Assembly: GCA_028751875.1 (NCBI GenBank)
Contig: CM054143.1
Span: 70,350,438-70,414,437, forward strand
Length of the DNA stretch: 64,000 bases
Direction: 5' to 3'
Source of the DNA: Rapana venosa
Lineage: Eukaryota; Mollusca; Gastropoda; Neogastropoda; Muricidae
This document shows, in pieces, positions 10,931-22,504 of the stretch; the stretch's first letter is position 1; the number at the start of each line of letters is the position of its first letter. The position numbers were made by a program, and so were the translations under genes. Below the pieces are notes generated by a model, which saw only the letters and a list, made by a program, of their open reading frames with translations, was not told the DNA's origin and made no database searches.

Positions 10931-11320
10931 AGGGCTTCTTCCTTGTTTGTCATGTTTCTCCCAGGAGAGGTTTTTGACATTGATGACCTCTCCTTAATCT
11001 CTCTGTTTGAGCTTCTCTCCTTTTTATGCCCCCTTTTTCTAAGATCATCTGCAACACAGGCAGCCCAGGTTTTTGTAGGTCTTCCCTTTGATCTCTTTCC
11101 ATCCACTACAAAGTTCATTGCTCTTTTTATGATGTGGTGGTCTGCTTTCCGTTGAACGTGCCCAAACCAGCGCAGTCTATTGCTACGAGCTACAGACTTC
11201 ATATCATCAACTTTGCACATTCTCCATAGTTCTTTATTTGTGATTCTCTCTTCCCATTTGATCTTTGTCATGTAGTGTAGCATTCAGTTTTCACAGCTCT
11301 TCCACAAAGGTTCGACGGTT
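10931..11320 (-). mobile_element. RTE-like non-LTR retrotransposon, C-terminal ORF2 fragment
   Basis: The minus strand encodes the C-terminal tail seen in RTE-type and related reverse transcriptases: 'RLRWFGHVQRKADHHIIKRA', then 'GKRSKGRPTKTWAACV', then a basic end (whole frame 11,283 to 10,918). The catalytic RT domain is absent, so this is a strongly 5'-truncated copy. It is bracketed by a 13-base direct repeat, 'TTAGAGAACACAC', at 10,918-10,930 and 11,321-11,333. That sequence is also part of the satellite unit, so it fits a target-site duplication made when the element entered the satellite edge. From 11,334 to 11,552 I see nothing recognisable. Confidence 0.7.
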
Positions 11321-11552
11321 TTAGAGAACACACATGAAGGCATCCATTCAAGTTCATGCAGATCAAAACTTTTTTTTCTGAATCAGAGGATGCAAGTGCT
11401 AAAGAAATGAATAAAACTTGTTTTGTCAGACTCTCAGTTGCTGTCACATTTTAAACAGTGCATGCATTTTCTTCACTGGTTTTTCATCAAGTTGTGTTGT
11501 TTATCCAAGCATGCAGTTTGAAAGAAAAAACACACACAAACTGGAAACTTTT

Positions 11553-11608
11553 TGTAATGCTTTTATTGTGCACAAAGTAAATTTCTGTATTGTATTATTT
11601 TTGTATCA

Positions 11609-11640
<32 letters not shown>
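11553..11640 (-). mobile_element. LINE X 3' end, separated from its body by the copy A insertion
   Basis: The minus strand reads (GT)n, then 'GAGTGATACAAAAATAATAC', then 'GTGCACAATAAAAGCATTAC' with a polyadenylation-type AATAAA. The same sequence lies at 63,485-63,553 directly after the LINE X 3' UTR and its (GT)n. In this copy the (CA)n at 11,612-11,641 is where the I/Nimb-like element entered. Confidence 0.6.
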
Positions 11641-11641
<1 letters not shown>

Positions 11642-11647
11642 CTTTCT

Positions 11648-14600
11648 GTGACACTCAGAAAGACAAAATCCTCAAATTTAACTATAAAAAAGCTGATTGG
11701 CAGAAGTTTTGAAGACATCCTTGCAGTTTACAACACTGACAGCTTTGACACCGACAACATTGACCACTTTTATGCCAGTTTTACTGAGACCATCCTTAAT
11801 GCTGCCACTTTATCTATTCCCAAAATTAATACGGTAAAAACAAAGAAACATCAAGGAAATATCTGGTGGACACCGGCGTGTGAGGAAGCAGTTAAAAATA
11901 AACGCTCAATGTATAAAATTTTTCTAAAAGATAAAACATCAGAAAATAATGTAAAACAGAAACAAGCTAAAATTCATTGTAACCTTGTTGTAGCTCAGGC
12001 TAAGAGACAGTTTTGGACTTCTTTTTGTACCACCGAAATTTCAAATCATAAGGACCTTAAAAAGGTTTGGGAAAGATTTCATGAAATGAAAAAAGGTGTT
12101 AGTTTACCATCTTGTCCAGTGAGACTGGAAAACAAAGAATTCCCATCAAATTTAGAAAAGGCAGAGGTGTTTGCAGATATGTTTTCAAAATCGATGCGTC
12201 TTGAAGGACTGTCACTTAAGTGTAGGAACTATAGAACAGAAGAGGAAAATAAAACAGAGTATAATGACCCAATCTCTGACAACAGTTCATGCATTAATGC
12301 TCCAATTTCAGTGGATGAAGTTAGAGATGCTTTACTGTCTCTTTCTACTAAGAAAACATCTGTCGGGCTAGATGCAGTTTCTAATGACATGCTAAAACAT
12401 CTACCAGCAAACTTTATTTTACTACTGCATAAACTGTTCAATAAATGTTGGATTGAAGGTGTTATGCCAGTGGATTGGAAACAATCTATTGTCATTCCTA
12501 TTCATAAACAGGGAAAACCCACAACAGACAAAAATAGCTACAGGCCAATTGCTTTGACCTCACACACTGGCAAGCTAATGGAGAGAATTTTTCTTAAAAG
12601 GCTGATGTACTTCTGTGATGAAAATAAAATAATCCCGGTCAATCAAGCGGGTTTTCGAAAAGACAGATCTGCCATAGATAACTTGGTTAAGCTATCAACG
12701 CATATAAAAAATCAGTTTGCAAGAAGAAAGAACGTTCTTGCAACATTTTTTGATATAAAAAGGGCGTATGATCAAGTTTGGCATGCTAAGTTGCTGTGTA
12801 AACTAAAGGATCTGGGTTTTTCTGGGCATTTTTATAACTATATTAAAAGTTTTTTGACTAATAGAAGTATACAGGTTAGAATAGCTAAATCATATTCTAG
12901 TTTTAGATCTTTGCATATGGGACTACCCCAAGGTTCTGTAATATCGCCTCTCTTATTTAATGTTTTGCTGCATGATCTACCTATAAAAATTGTCAAAGGA
13001 AGTCGTCTTAGTGCAATATGCAGATGATATATGTATGTGGATGAATGTTTCTATGAAACGAAACACACCAAAAAGAGCGTTAAACTACATTAAAAAGGTT
13101 ATACCAGAACCAGCTTAACAACATCGATAATTATATGCTCGAAAATGGATTTACTTTATCCACAGAAAAAACGTACACTGTGCTTTTTAACAATGGCAGT
13201 AATCCAGATGACCTACCAGCATTTAGAATTGGGACCAAAAATAATTGAGTATAAAGACACCGTAAAGTTCTTGGGTGTTATTCTCACTTCTAAGCTAACT
13301 TGGAATGCACATATCGAGAGAATTTAACTAAGGCAAAGAAAGGCTTAAACTTTTGAAGATGGTAAGTAAACAGTTCTGGGGCCAAGACACATTAAATCTG
13401 AAATATTTAGCTACATCTCTTATTCGTTCAAAATTATCGTATGGTCAAGAGGTCTATTTCAGTGCTCCTAAGTATTTACTTAAAAAGTTACAAAGTATAG
13501 ACTGCAAAGCATACAGGCTTGCTCTTGGTGTGCCTTATCACGCTTCAGCCCTGGGAACATATAACGAAGTCGGCATATTGCCTTTAGATGATTACCGTCA
13601 ACTGGCATGTGCTAAATATTTGCTTAGAAACAAAACGACAGAAAACTTTATTTCAGAAGAAATAGAAGTAAAATCAGAATTTAATTTTCCTAAAAGAGCG
13701 AAATATATATCCTCTTTAATGCCCATAAGTACATATGTGTCTGATCTGGTACAAAACTCTGAAGTCAATCAACACAGCATGGACAACACGAGAAGCAATC
13801 TTACCTTGCCCATCATGGGAGATGAATAAAGCACACTTTGATATAGAGGTGTCTAATGTAAACAAGAATGACAATTTGAATATAATGGTTTCTGATGTCC
13901 GATCCCACATCCATCATAAATATTTTGACCATTTACAAATTTATACAGACGGATCACGTCTAGATAATCAAGAAACAGGTTCTGCTTTTGTTATACCAGC
14001 TTTAAAAATTGAAAAATCATATTATGTTGGTAGCTATCACTCGATATTTACAGCAGAACTTGTAGCAATACTAATGGGTATTACTTATATTCTTGATTTG
14101 CCGTTGTGTATATTTCAAATTCTTGTTTGCGTTGATTCTAAATCGGTATTGTATGCTTTAAAATCCCCAAGTTTCAAGAAAACTTCGAAAATCATATTAG
14201 AGATTAAGCATGTCATACATCTCCTAACCTTAAAGGGCATAAGTGTGAATTTTTGTTGGGTGCCTTCACACACTGGGTTCTTTCCAAATGAGTGGGCGGA
14301 TAGAGCTGCCAAAAAGGGTGCAAAACATGGACGGGATGCAATAGAATTGCATGTGCCTTTATCCTTACAAGAAGGGTATAGCTTACTAGAAAAAAAATCA
14401 TGGAAAAAGGTCACTGACAGTAATCAGCAAAATGAGAAACTTTTAACTAGAACTGCAATTAATACCGATAATTTAACAGTGGTGAACCATTCAGAAGTTA
14501 GTACAAGTGTTTTTACGTCAAGGAGAATTAATACTTTATTCTATAGAATGAAACTAAATGCATTGATAACCAAATTCAGCAAAAATGGTAAATGCCTGTG

Positions 14601-14766
14601 TGGTGAGAATATCACTAATACTCATATACTTTTTGACTGCCAGAGTGTAAAACCTTTCATGCCCCATTTTTCTGAAAACTCCCTCACCAGCATATTCAGC
14701 AATCTAAAACTAGCATTTGAAATTGTGAAAGGTCTTTGTCACAGTCCCATAGGACATTTGTTATAG
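11648..14766 (+). pseudogene. ORF2 polyprotein remnant: reverse transcriptase, RNase H, CCHC knuckle
   Basis: This is the enzyme that would reverse-transcribe the element RNA at a nicked genomic target. The first block (11,648-13,027) has 'NIWWTPACEEAV' in the linker, 'SYRPIALTSHTGKLMERI', 'QAGFRKDRSAIDNL', motif A 'FFDIKRAYDQVWH' near residue 368 and motif B 'GLPQGSVISPLLF' near residue 430. Motif C, YADD, lies at 13,017-13,028 in the next frame. RNase H follows at about 13,930-14,310 with 'YTDGSRL', 'TAELVAIL', 'VDSKSVLYAL', 'WVPSHTG' and 'EWADRAAK'. The knuckle 'CLCGENITNTHILFDC' is near 14,594-14,641 and the stop at 14,764-14,766. Compared with copy B there are at least five 1-base indels (near 12,990, 13,100, 13,235, 13,315-13,355 and 13,787), so no full enzyme is encoded, though some may be assembly errors. 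There is no ATG at the 5' edge. Confidence 0.85.
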
Positions 14767-14972
14767 TTACATTAACGTTAATGACTTTTTGTTTGTTTGT
14801 TTGCTTGTTAATGATTCTTGTTGCATTGCCAAGTTTCTTTTCGAGTTTTTTTATATTATTTTTATTATTATTATTTTTTTTAATAACACATCCACCTCAC
14901 CCGTTTTTGTTGTTGTTTTTTTTGTTTTGTTTTTTTGTTGGTTTTTTTGGGTTTTTTTTGGGTTTTTTTTCC

Positions 14973-15001
14973 CGTCTAATATCACTAAAAGTGAACAGAC
15001 G
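14973..15001 (+). promoter_or_regulatory. 3'-terminal hairpin of copy A
   Basis: CGTCT (14,973-14,977) pairs with AGACG (14,997-15,001), and CACT pairs with AGTG inside. It sits just before the (ACA)/(AC) tail. The same sequence is at 52,042-52,070, and variants are at 26,213, 32,341, 34,850, 35,974, 37,191 and 44,519. By analogy with stem-loops at other LINE 3' ends, I infer it is the RNA signal recognised by the reverse transcriptase. Confidence 0.6.
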
Positions 15002-15020
15002 TAAAATTGAAGTCAACAAC

Positions 15021-15072
<52 letters not shown>

Positions 15073-15094
15073 ACACACACACAACACACACACA

Positions 15095-16230
15095 CCAAGA
15101 TTCAAGATTTAATTCCTTTCACCCCTTTTGGGGTATGGAGGATTACAAACAAATTGAACAGGAGAATAAACCTAACAGCAATACACCCCAAAATAATATG
15201 AATACAAACAGGAACTGAAAAACAAGAGCTCATCATAAAATGATAAGCAAACAGTATACTCAATACTATTTTCTAAGTATACCCATTTCTTTAAAAGACG
15301 TAATCTACACTTGTGGAAGACAATTGAAATTTCAAGAAATATCTGCAAATCTTATGAATATTGAGAGCGACAGGAGAACTTTTTGAGATTTGCATTTCAT
15401 TAGCCTACAAACATTATAACTGGACATGGGTTGAAGAAAATGTCGGGGAATGAAATCTTGTCATAAATGTTTGAAGTGGGGACATTCCATGATAAAATTA
15501 AATCCATCCCCTAAAACAGACATATTACATTTTGAACATATTCTTTCTGCCCTTGGTATATTATGGAAACGCCAACCTCAATAAAAAGCTTGGGGCAGCT
15601 ACAACGAAACTTAAATAAGAGCGAAAACATATACATCTGGTAGACAAGTTATCTATATTTTCCATACCATAATTGATCTTATAGTTTTTGTAATAAAGGC
15701 ATCTACTTTTAAACCCACAGCTCAGTTCTCCATTCATTAACAAAGTTTTCTATTAAGAGGCTTTGAAAACGTGAGCTTGTAGACTGAATACTTGAACAAA
15801 ACTGTCTTCCCCAAACAGTCAAATCCGCTTTGTACTAAAAAAATATTTTGTATCTTATTTAGCCATGATGATTGAATCAAAAGATTTTTATGTAAATCTT
15901 TCATCATCTGATAAACATTTGAGGATAGCTTTTCAGACTGGATGTCAAGCAGCTGCATCCAGAAACGAACCATTCAAACAGAGACCAAAATAGACACAGG
16001 ATATCTGTCCGTTTTTCCATATACTAGCGAAGTTGACGTTGTACGCTTTAAATGAAAAATATACTTTAAAAATCTTAACTGAAACTTATCAATCGTTAGG
16101 TTTTCATATCTCCAAATTTCACATCCATACAACAAAACAGGTTCAATGATTTTATCAAATGTTTTTTGTTTTCCATTATGTTTTTCGAATAAATCAAGTG
16201 TCACATGTATAGGTAGTTCTTTTTGCCATG
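15095..16230 (-). mobile_element. LINE X: non-LTR retrotransposon C-terminal ORF2 and 3' UTR, minus strand
   Basis: The minus strand encodes a LINE ORF2 C-terminus in two frames. The first (16,204 to 15,974) has 'FDKIIEPVLLYGCEIWRYEN', then 'FLKYIFHLKRTTS' and 'VYGKTDRYPV'. The second (15,973 to 15,737) has 'RFWMQLLDIQSEKLSSN' and 'SSWLNKIQNIF'. These motifs are typical of the region after the RT in Jockey/CR1-type elements; the clade is not certain. The 3' UTR continues to 15,095 and ends 'AAATCTTGAATCTTG', then (GT)n. A second copy, plus strand, is at 60,931-63,553. The catalytic RT core is not present. Confidence 0.75.
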
Positions 16231-16267
16231 CAGTGTTATCAAACTAAGCATAACTTTAATAGCTTAA

Positions 16268-16303
<36 letters not shown>

Positions 16304-18689
16304 ATACATATAATAAAACTTTATATGCATTGCCCATCAGTGATTGCATTCCCACTGTACAGTCATTGGCCTGACACCAGTGTGCAGTGTGAGGTGTGAA
16401 CAGGAATAGGTCAGGGTTGCATACCCCTACACTTTTTCCACAATTTCTGCGGAAAATTGCGTGAAACTATGGCACTATGGTTTAAGTTAAAAACTATGAG
16501 TTTTGCTACATCATAAATACATTTTTTAAAATATAAAAGCAGGCAAGTAAAAACACAACACCCAAGTGTTTGGCAGAGCAAAGTTTTGGTTGATTTAAAA
16601 CCTTCTTCAGGCTGAAAGATTGGCCAGCTGACAGTAAAAACCAAACACGAGTGAAAACACAGCCCCTGACACATGCAACATGCACTGACATGGTTGAACA
16701 CTCTCACACCCACCCTTTGTGTGTGTGTGTGTGTGTGTGTGTGTGAGCTGCTGTCATTCTTGGAGGTGAGAGACTTGGCACAGCTGTGCTGTGAATGGCC
16801 GTTTTTTTTTTTCTGTGCGAAATGTGTTCATGTTTTAAAAAAATGGCGGAAAGTGAATAAAGTTTGCCAAATTAACTCTGCATTTGAAGAGACGACTGCA
16901 CACATTCACTGCAGAACACATGTATGGATACAAAAACATGCCCGGTACTTCAGGCAGGTCATGGGGGTGTCCACTGATGAAATATATATCGTGAATTGTT
17001 TTGAGGGGGTTTTGTTGTTTCAGATTTATAATTATGTCACATAGCGCTTGGGAATCAGAAAAATCAGTTGTGACTAGATTATAAAATGAATTATGCACGA
17101 TGACCCTCCATTGCTGTGGAAACCAATTCTGAATGGCCAACATGCAAACAACTCATTTGGAAAGAACAAAACTTGAAAGATGCTGTATACATATTATAAT
17201 TTTGTCGTTGTTGTTGTTAGATAAGTTTTTACAGATGATTTCTTTATTTTTGCAGATTTGTTTTTACACTGAACAGTTCGCTGATTTTCTGTGGTTTTCT
17301 TTTTTTGTTCCTGGATTTTTGTCACAAGTGTGGCTGGATGCAGAATTTCAAATTGCTATAACTTCAGAAATTATTCATGTAAACACAAATAAATCTGTAG
17401 AACTTGATATCTTAACACAAACAAAAACACAAAAAAATTTCAATGTTATGTCTGTTTCTTGTTTTAAAAAGTGAATCTTCTAAAAAAAAAAAATGGTGGT
17501 AAAAAATGAAAAGTGAGAAACCGTAAAAAGAAAAAAGAAGCCTGCACTGACAAGGAAGACATAACTCCATGTAGTGGTTGTAGTCCTTAAAGTGACATGA
17601 GCTGTCTTTAGCTTTCTGTCATCAATTTTAAATCTACACAATTCCTGTCACTAAATATGGAAAAAAACATTTTTTTTTAAAATGGATAGGCCAGTATTCA
17701 GTAGCAGATTAGTAGTTATTTCCATCCGCGACAGCAAAAATGCAGAGATGGTTTGACTTTGTTACACTTCTGGCTCATCTTCATTTCAGTTTATAACTCA
17801 GTGACACTTCACTCCAGTCACACAGACACTGAGAAAGAAAACACTTGCTGTGAACAATATTAGTGATCCACACACATCACCATCTCTCCTGTCTTCTTCA
17901 ATGGTCAGCTGTCTGACAACATTGTGCGGCATAGTTATCTTGTCCCCAGGACTGTCTGCTAACCATTTTAATGAAGAAAATTAATGCATTTCCTTGCTTT
18001 TGTTAAAATGTATCCAATATTCAGAGCATTCCAAGTTAATTTTTATGTGTGCGTTCGATTTCATTTTACATCTCTTCACAAAATGTGATATTAGACACAT
18101 TAAGAAAAAAAAGAGAGGGGAGGGGGGAGGAATTCTGGGAGTGGGGTAAGGGATTAATGCATTAATTAGTTCTACACAGAACTGTAAGAAAATGTAAACA
18201 CAAATAATTCTTGAGTACAGAATAATAAAAATCCCAATTTCTAACAGAATCTAACGAATGAACAGTAAAACTATTTGTAGCCGTAACCAACGAGAGAAAA
18301 TCTAAACCGCAGAAGGTTAATGTCTTTAAAGTCCATAATATTCATAACAGTGAACCAATTTGACTATGCAATAATAATTTGAAAAAATTATACTTCAGTA
18401 AAAGATCACTGAATATAGCTGATGATGATGCTGAGGTAGGAACAGGTATGTCACTTTTCAGCATACTGCATATCAATATAGGATCAAAAGTTATACTATG
18501 GCCACATATGCCTGAAACATGTTCAACATATTTTGTCTTAAAACAATTCAAGTCCCATCTACAAGCCAGAGAAAAAATTTGTTTTACATGATAAAAATCG
18601 GTTTGATATATTTTTACAAAACACTCAAATTTCACCATCTCTTCACATACATTTAGACAACCAAGTCTCTTTTATTCACACTGGAATAA
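16231..18689. other. No recognised gene; short (AC)n and (TG)n tracts
   Basis: (AC)n lies at 16,268-16,301 and (TG)n at 16,718-16,745. The rest is AT-rich sequence with several frames of 60-120 codons (for example 16,673-17,044 and 17,133-17,474) that lack recognisable motifs and have biased, low-complexity translations. I see no RNA gene. Confidence 0.5.
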
Positions 18690-20760
18690 CTTTTGCTGTG
18701 CTTTTTGCACGATTTGATAACATTGATTGGTGTAGTGACAAGTGGAGTTTTAATGTTGCCACGTCTGTCAATTTTTTGGCCCGTTTTTTTGCTAAAAGGT
18801 CTTGAAACCTTTTCATTGTGATGTACACCACAGTGAGATGGAATCTACAAAAAGTTATATCTGTGCCTTTTAAGGTGAGGAGATGAATGAAATGACAAAT
18901 CTCTATTACTAGTTCAGATCTAACTTTTGTTTACATAGAGCTGATGGCTTGAATGACTGATTTTGAATCAGCACAAAAAAGTATTTGAAAAAAAGCTTTT
19001 GGAAAGTCAATTAAAAAAATTAAATGCCAGTAGTATAGCTACGAGTTCTGCTGTAAAAATTGAAATATTCTCCCCAAGATGAAACGGTTTTTGGGATTTT
19101 CAATCTGGTATAGTGTATGCAGCACCAGCATTATTGTTTAAGACTGATCCATCTGTAAAAACTTTTAAATGGTGTGAATAATGTTCTTCCAAATGAATTT
19201 TTGCTTTAGAAGAATTTATAGTACAATTCTTTATGAAGTCAATATAATTGATGTCAAACTGCGCTCTTTTGAGTTCCCACGTTGGGGTGGGGGATACTTC
19301 ATCTCTTTTAGCAATATTTGTATATATGGAATCAATCCAGCATTTATACAAGTTTGAGACGTGTATGTACCCAGTGTGGTGTTAGAGGATATCATTTTGC
19401 TCTCTTTGGAAAATATCTATCAGACATAAGATTTATTGCCGGCTGCAAATCATTTTTAACAGTTAATGAGTCATACTTCTTAGGACAAATGTACAACAAG
19501 CAATCCTTCGGTGATTTTCTAATGGTAAAATTCCACATGTGCTATATGTTTTTATACAGGAGGCATGAACTGGTAGACCTAGAGCCAGTTTGTATCCTCT
19601 ACAGTGTCTACACTTTGAAGTTTTCTTGAAAGATATTCTGCAGCATTAAAACATACTTCTTGGGCATACGTCACTTTTGAAGGAATTAAAGATGTTGAAA
19701 GGTGCAGTAAGGTCAGCATATCCTGACCCCATGACTGTTTTTCCAATAACTTTCAGAATGTTTAACATTTTCCCCTTGCTTTATTTAGGATGTACTCAAT
19801 GTGGTGGTTCCAGTCAGTTTTGTTGTAAGAAAAACTCCCAAGAAAGTTGAAATGTTTGCTTTTATTCTTAAATTCCATTATCTATTTGAAAAACTGGGCA
19901 TTAGTGTTGGATTTGATCCATTATTAAAAAAGCATCATGTGTGTTTTATCACTTGTTAGCAGTAAAACCATTTTCATTCATATAGTTTGATTTCCATATT
20001 CAGGTCATTTTGATACAAACTTTTTGATGTAATTCAAGGATCTCGTAGGTGTATTCTTTTTCATTGCTACCTTTTATCCCCTACATACATGATCGGCCTC
20101 TTGAGCATTCGACATTTCTTAGATAATGCGTTGGCAAGTCATGCATTAAATGTTGAATAATAAAGGAGCAATAACTGGACCCCTGTAGAAATGCCATTTG
20201 AAGAGACTTTATAGATGAATATGTAGTCCTTATTCTAGTTCTGATTTGTCTGTTTCCCAGAAAATCTTTTATCAAGTTATATATATATTATAAAATATAT
20301 ATATATATAAAATATATATATATATTATATAATATATATATAATATATATATAAATTTTATATGCCCTGATCATCCAATAGTGTTTAGTTTATTCAACAA
20401 TTGTGAGTGCCGTACTTGGTCAAAGGCTTTGGTCACATCAAAACAGGTTGCCAAAAGACATGTTCGTCTGGCAAACTGATAGTTAATTTGAGTGGTCAGT
20501 TGAACAAGAAGATGGAATGGACGACCTTCCTTTTTCTGAAGCCTGCTTCGTTAACAGGAATGATGTTCTTCTTTCCACAGTAGTAAACACATCGGTTCAA
20601 AAAAAACCATTTTTTTTTCCAGCAGTTTACAACATGAGAAATTTTAAGTGATATAGGTCTGTAACTATTTATACTAGTGTTTGGCTTACCGTTTTAAGAA
20701 TTGGGACAATGATAACTGTTTCCAGATTGTTGGTAAATGCCACTCTCCCCACACTGAAGA
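18690..20760 (-). mobile_element. I/Nimb-like retrotransposon, old decayed copy, minus strand
   Basis: Fragments of the ORF2 known from copies A and B can be read in order on the minus strand, with many stops and frameshifts. Near 20,690-20,620 is 'GKPNTSINSYRPISL', near 20,540 'IIPVNEAGFRKK', near 20,440 a motif A remnant ('CFDVTKAFDQV'), and at 20,275-20,081 'GNRQIRTRIRTTYSSIKSL' with the decayed motif B 'MAFLQGS'. Near 20,070 is 'NTPTRSLNYIKK', at 19,350-19,100 the start of RNase H ('FTDGSVL'), then 'CADSKSVIQA' near 18,970 and 'DLLAKKRAKK' near 18,790. It is much older than A and B. An (AT)n expansion at 20,276-20,355 interrupts the RT. Confidence 0.8.
20276..20355. repeat. (AT)n tract inside the decayed RT
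   Basis: This is about 80 bases of alternating A/T with short interruptions, splitting the RT frame between 'DQVRH' and 'IKDFLG'. It is a later microsatellite expansion. Confidence 0.8.
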
Positions 20761-21188
20761 AACATATTCAGGGAGGCTGTTGACCCATTGGTCTGGTCAG
20801 TGTGGAATCATTTCATTGGAGACAGGGTCCCAAAGCCCCAAATGATGTTTTTTTTGGTTGTTAAGGAGGATGTAGCATCTGTCATTTTGAAGAGTGAATG
20901 GAGCAAATTCAGGAAAAGGTTATTGTCAGAAACAGGGTCACAAAAATATGAGTTTTCCCTTCCTGTTTCTCTAAAGTCTCTGTCTTTGAGATAGGCCCTC
21001 CAGTCTACTTATTTTGGAAAAAGAAAAACAGCAAATGCTTCAAACTTTTTCCTGTAATGAAGGAAATTTATTGTTTGGTAAACAAATAGGATAATCTGGA
21101 AAATTTTATACCTTCTTGCATAATCTTTAAAAATTTTCTTCATATCTTTTTAGTATCGTTTTGAATATGATTTAAAATATTTGGTGTG
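20761..21188. other. No recognised feature
   Basis: This is AT-rich sequence between the decayed I/Nimb copy and the (GA)n tract. It may include the upstream linker of that element, but no motif is certain. Confidence 0.4.
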
Positions 21189-21189
21189 T

Positions 21190-21231
<42 letters not shown>

Positions 21232-21266
21232 AGGGGAGAGAAGAAAAGAGAGAGAGAGAGGGGAAG
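21189..21266. repeat. (GA)n microsatellite
   Basis: (GA)n at 21,195-21,228 runs into a G-rich and then a second GA tract. On the minus strand it yields a Leu/Ser-rich frame, which is an artefact. Confidence 0.85.
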
Positions 21267-21330
21267 TGAGGCTACGTTCATACTGCCACTCACAACTGTA
21301 GAGCAAGCGTGAAACAAAAAGCATACATAC

Positions 21331-21447
21331 CTGCATGTGTGAATTAGAAAAGGCGTTGATGCTTTAAATCTGCATGTATGAATTAGAAAAGGCATTGATG
21401 CTTTAAATCCGTATGTATGAATTAGAAAAGGCGTTGATGCTTTAAAT
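21331..21447. repeat. 39-bp tandem repeat, three units
   Basis: Units start at 21,331, 21,370 and 21,409 and share 'GAATTAGAAAAGGCGTTGAT' and 'GCTTTAAAT' with 2-4 substitutions each. Because 39 is a multiple of three, a minus-strand frame shows a 13-residue repeat ('FKASTPFLIHT'), but nothing supports translation. Confidence 0.8.
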
Positions 21448-21659
21448 CCGCACGCTCTGTGTCCATGAGAAAGAAGGGGGGCTGCTGGTTTTCCATCAAC
21501 ACAAGCGGCCTTGACCTTCAGCACACATGCACAGCAGCGTTTCAGGGTGAAGGCCAGGAGGATTTCTAGGGATGAACAAACATAGGACCCTTCCACTGGA
21601 CCTTTTTTTTTTTTCCTGACCACACACACGGCTGACGTGGAGAAAGAATGCACGGGTTG

Positions 21660-22400
21660 TTTTGCGGGGAGGGGTTGGGGAGTGTGTGTGGTGTTCTGTG
21701 GCAGTGTGAGACCTTCAGCAGGGCAAGTAGAAAGAAAGAGGGGTTGGGTTGGGGGTGTCCACTGTCAGGCATTGTTGCCTGTCTGGTGAGTAGCGGTGAT
21801 TGCAGTGTGAAGGCAGCCTTAGGAGAATGAGGGAGTGACAGACAGGAGAAAGACGGGTCCAGCAGACAGCGGTTAGACAGGGTCGGTTAGGTGGTTAGTT
21901 AGTCTGTAGTGGAAGGTAGAAAGTTAGAACTACGTCTCTGCTTCTTGTTCTTCTCCAAGTTTCTCCCCCCCCCCCCCCCCCCCCCCCCCCCTCCCTTCTG
22001 ACATTCCTATTTATCAAACAAGTGGATTGTAATCGCTGATGACAATTGCGTTGTGGAAAGAGAAGGACACCCCTTTGTGTGTGTTGTAGCTTGGAATGAG
22101 AGAGACAGAGATGGATTGGAGTAGTGTGGTGTAGTTTTTGTTCCATGTTGTGCTGTCTGTTCTTTCCAGGGCACCCAACACAGCCTGTGGACTGTTGACA
22201 TCAGATGTATCTCACTGCGATCAGTGACAGACTTGCCAGTGACAGCCAACTAGTGGACCAACTGTCATATTCCTTTTGGAGTCTGAGGGCCCCTCAACCC
22301 TCTCTGGCTGCTTCCTACTCTCCAAAGGTATGGGCCGTTGATTAACCAGAAGAGGAGAATGGTAAAGCAGCTGTAGCCATGGGTTTCTTTCTTTTTCCTC
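21660..22400. repeat. ~0.7-kb duplicated segment, first copy
   Basis: It matches 28,670-29,363 in direct order over its full length. Landmarks are 'GACCTTCAGCAGGGCAAGTA', 'GAATGAGGGAGTGACAGACA', 'GTTAGAACTACGTCTCTGCT', a poly-C run, 'CACAGCCTGTGGACTGTTGA' and 'CATGGGTTTCTTTCTTTTTC'. The copies differ mainly by single-base indels and homopolymer length. No coding function is seen. Confidence 0.8.
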
Positions 22401-22504
22401 TTGCTAGTTTAGATTTCATCCGTGATTTTCCTTCCGTTTTTAAACGGAATTCTGCATTGGCAATTTTCAGATTTTTTTTTAGGGGACAGTACTGATCTTA
22501 TTGA

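Larger units (their letters stand above)
11641..15030 (+). mobile_element. I/Nimb-like non-LTR retrotransposon, copy A (5'-truncated)
   Basis: The element runs from a (CA)n junction at 11,641 to an (AC)n junction near 15,030. It contains the ORF2 linker after the endonuclease, RT, RNase H and a C-terminal CCHC-type knuckle, then a T-rich 3' UTR (14,767-14,972), a hairpin (14,973-15,001) and 'GTCAACAACAACACAC'. The endonuclease domain and ORF1 are missing, so it is truncated at the 5' end. From about 12,839 onward it is nearly identical to copy B (49,930-52,095), indicating recent activity of the family. It lies inside the (CA)n of LINE X. Confidence 0.85.

Noticed and set aside
21150..21653. 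167-codon minus-strand frame with a 13-residue repeat
   Set aside because: It is produced by a 39-bp tandem repeat plus (GA)n; no signal or domain and no supporting start context.
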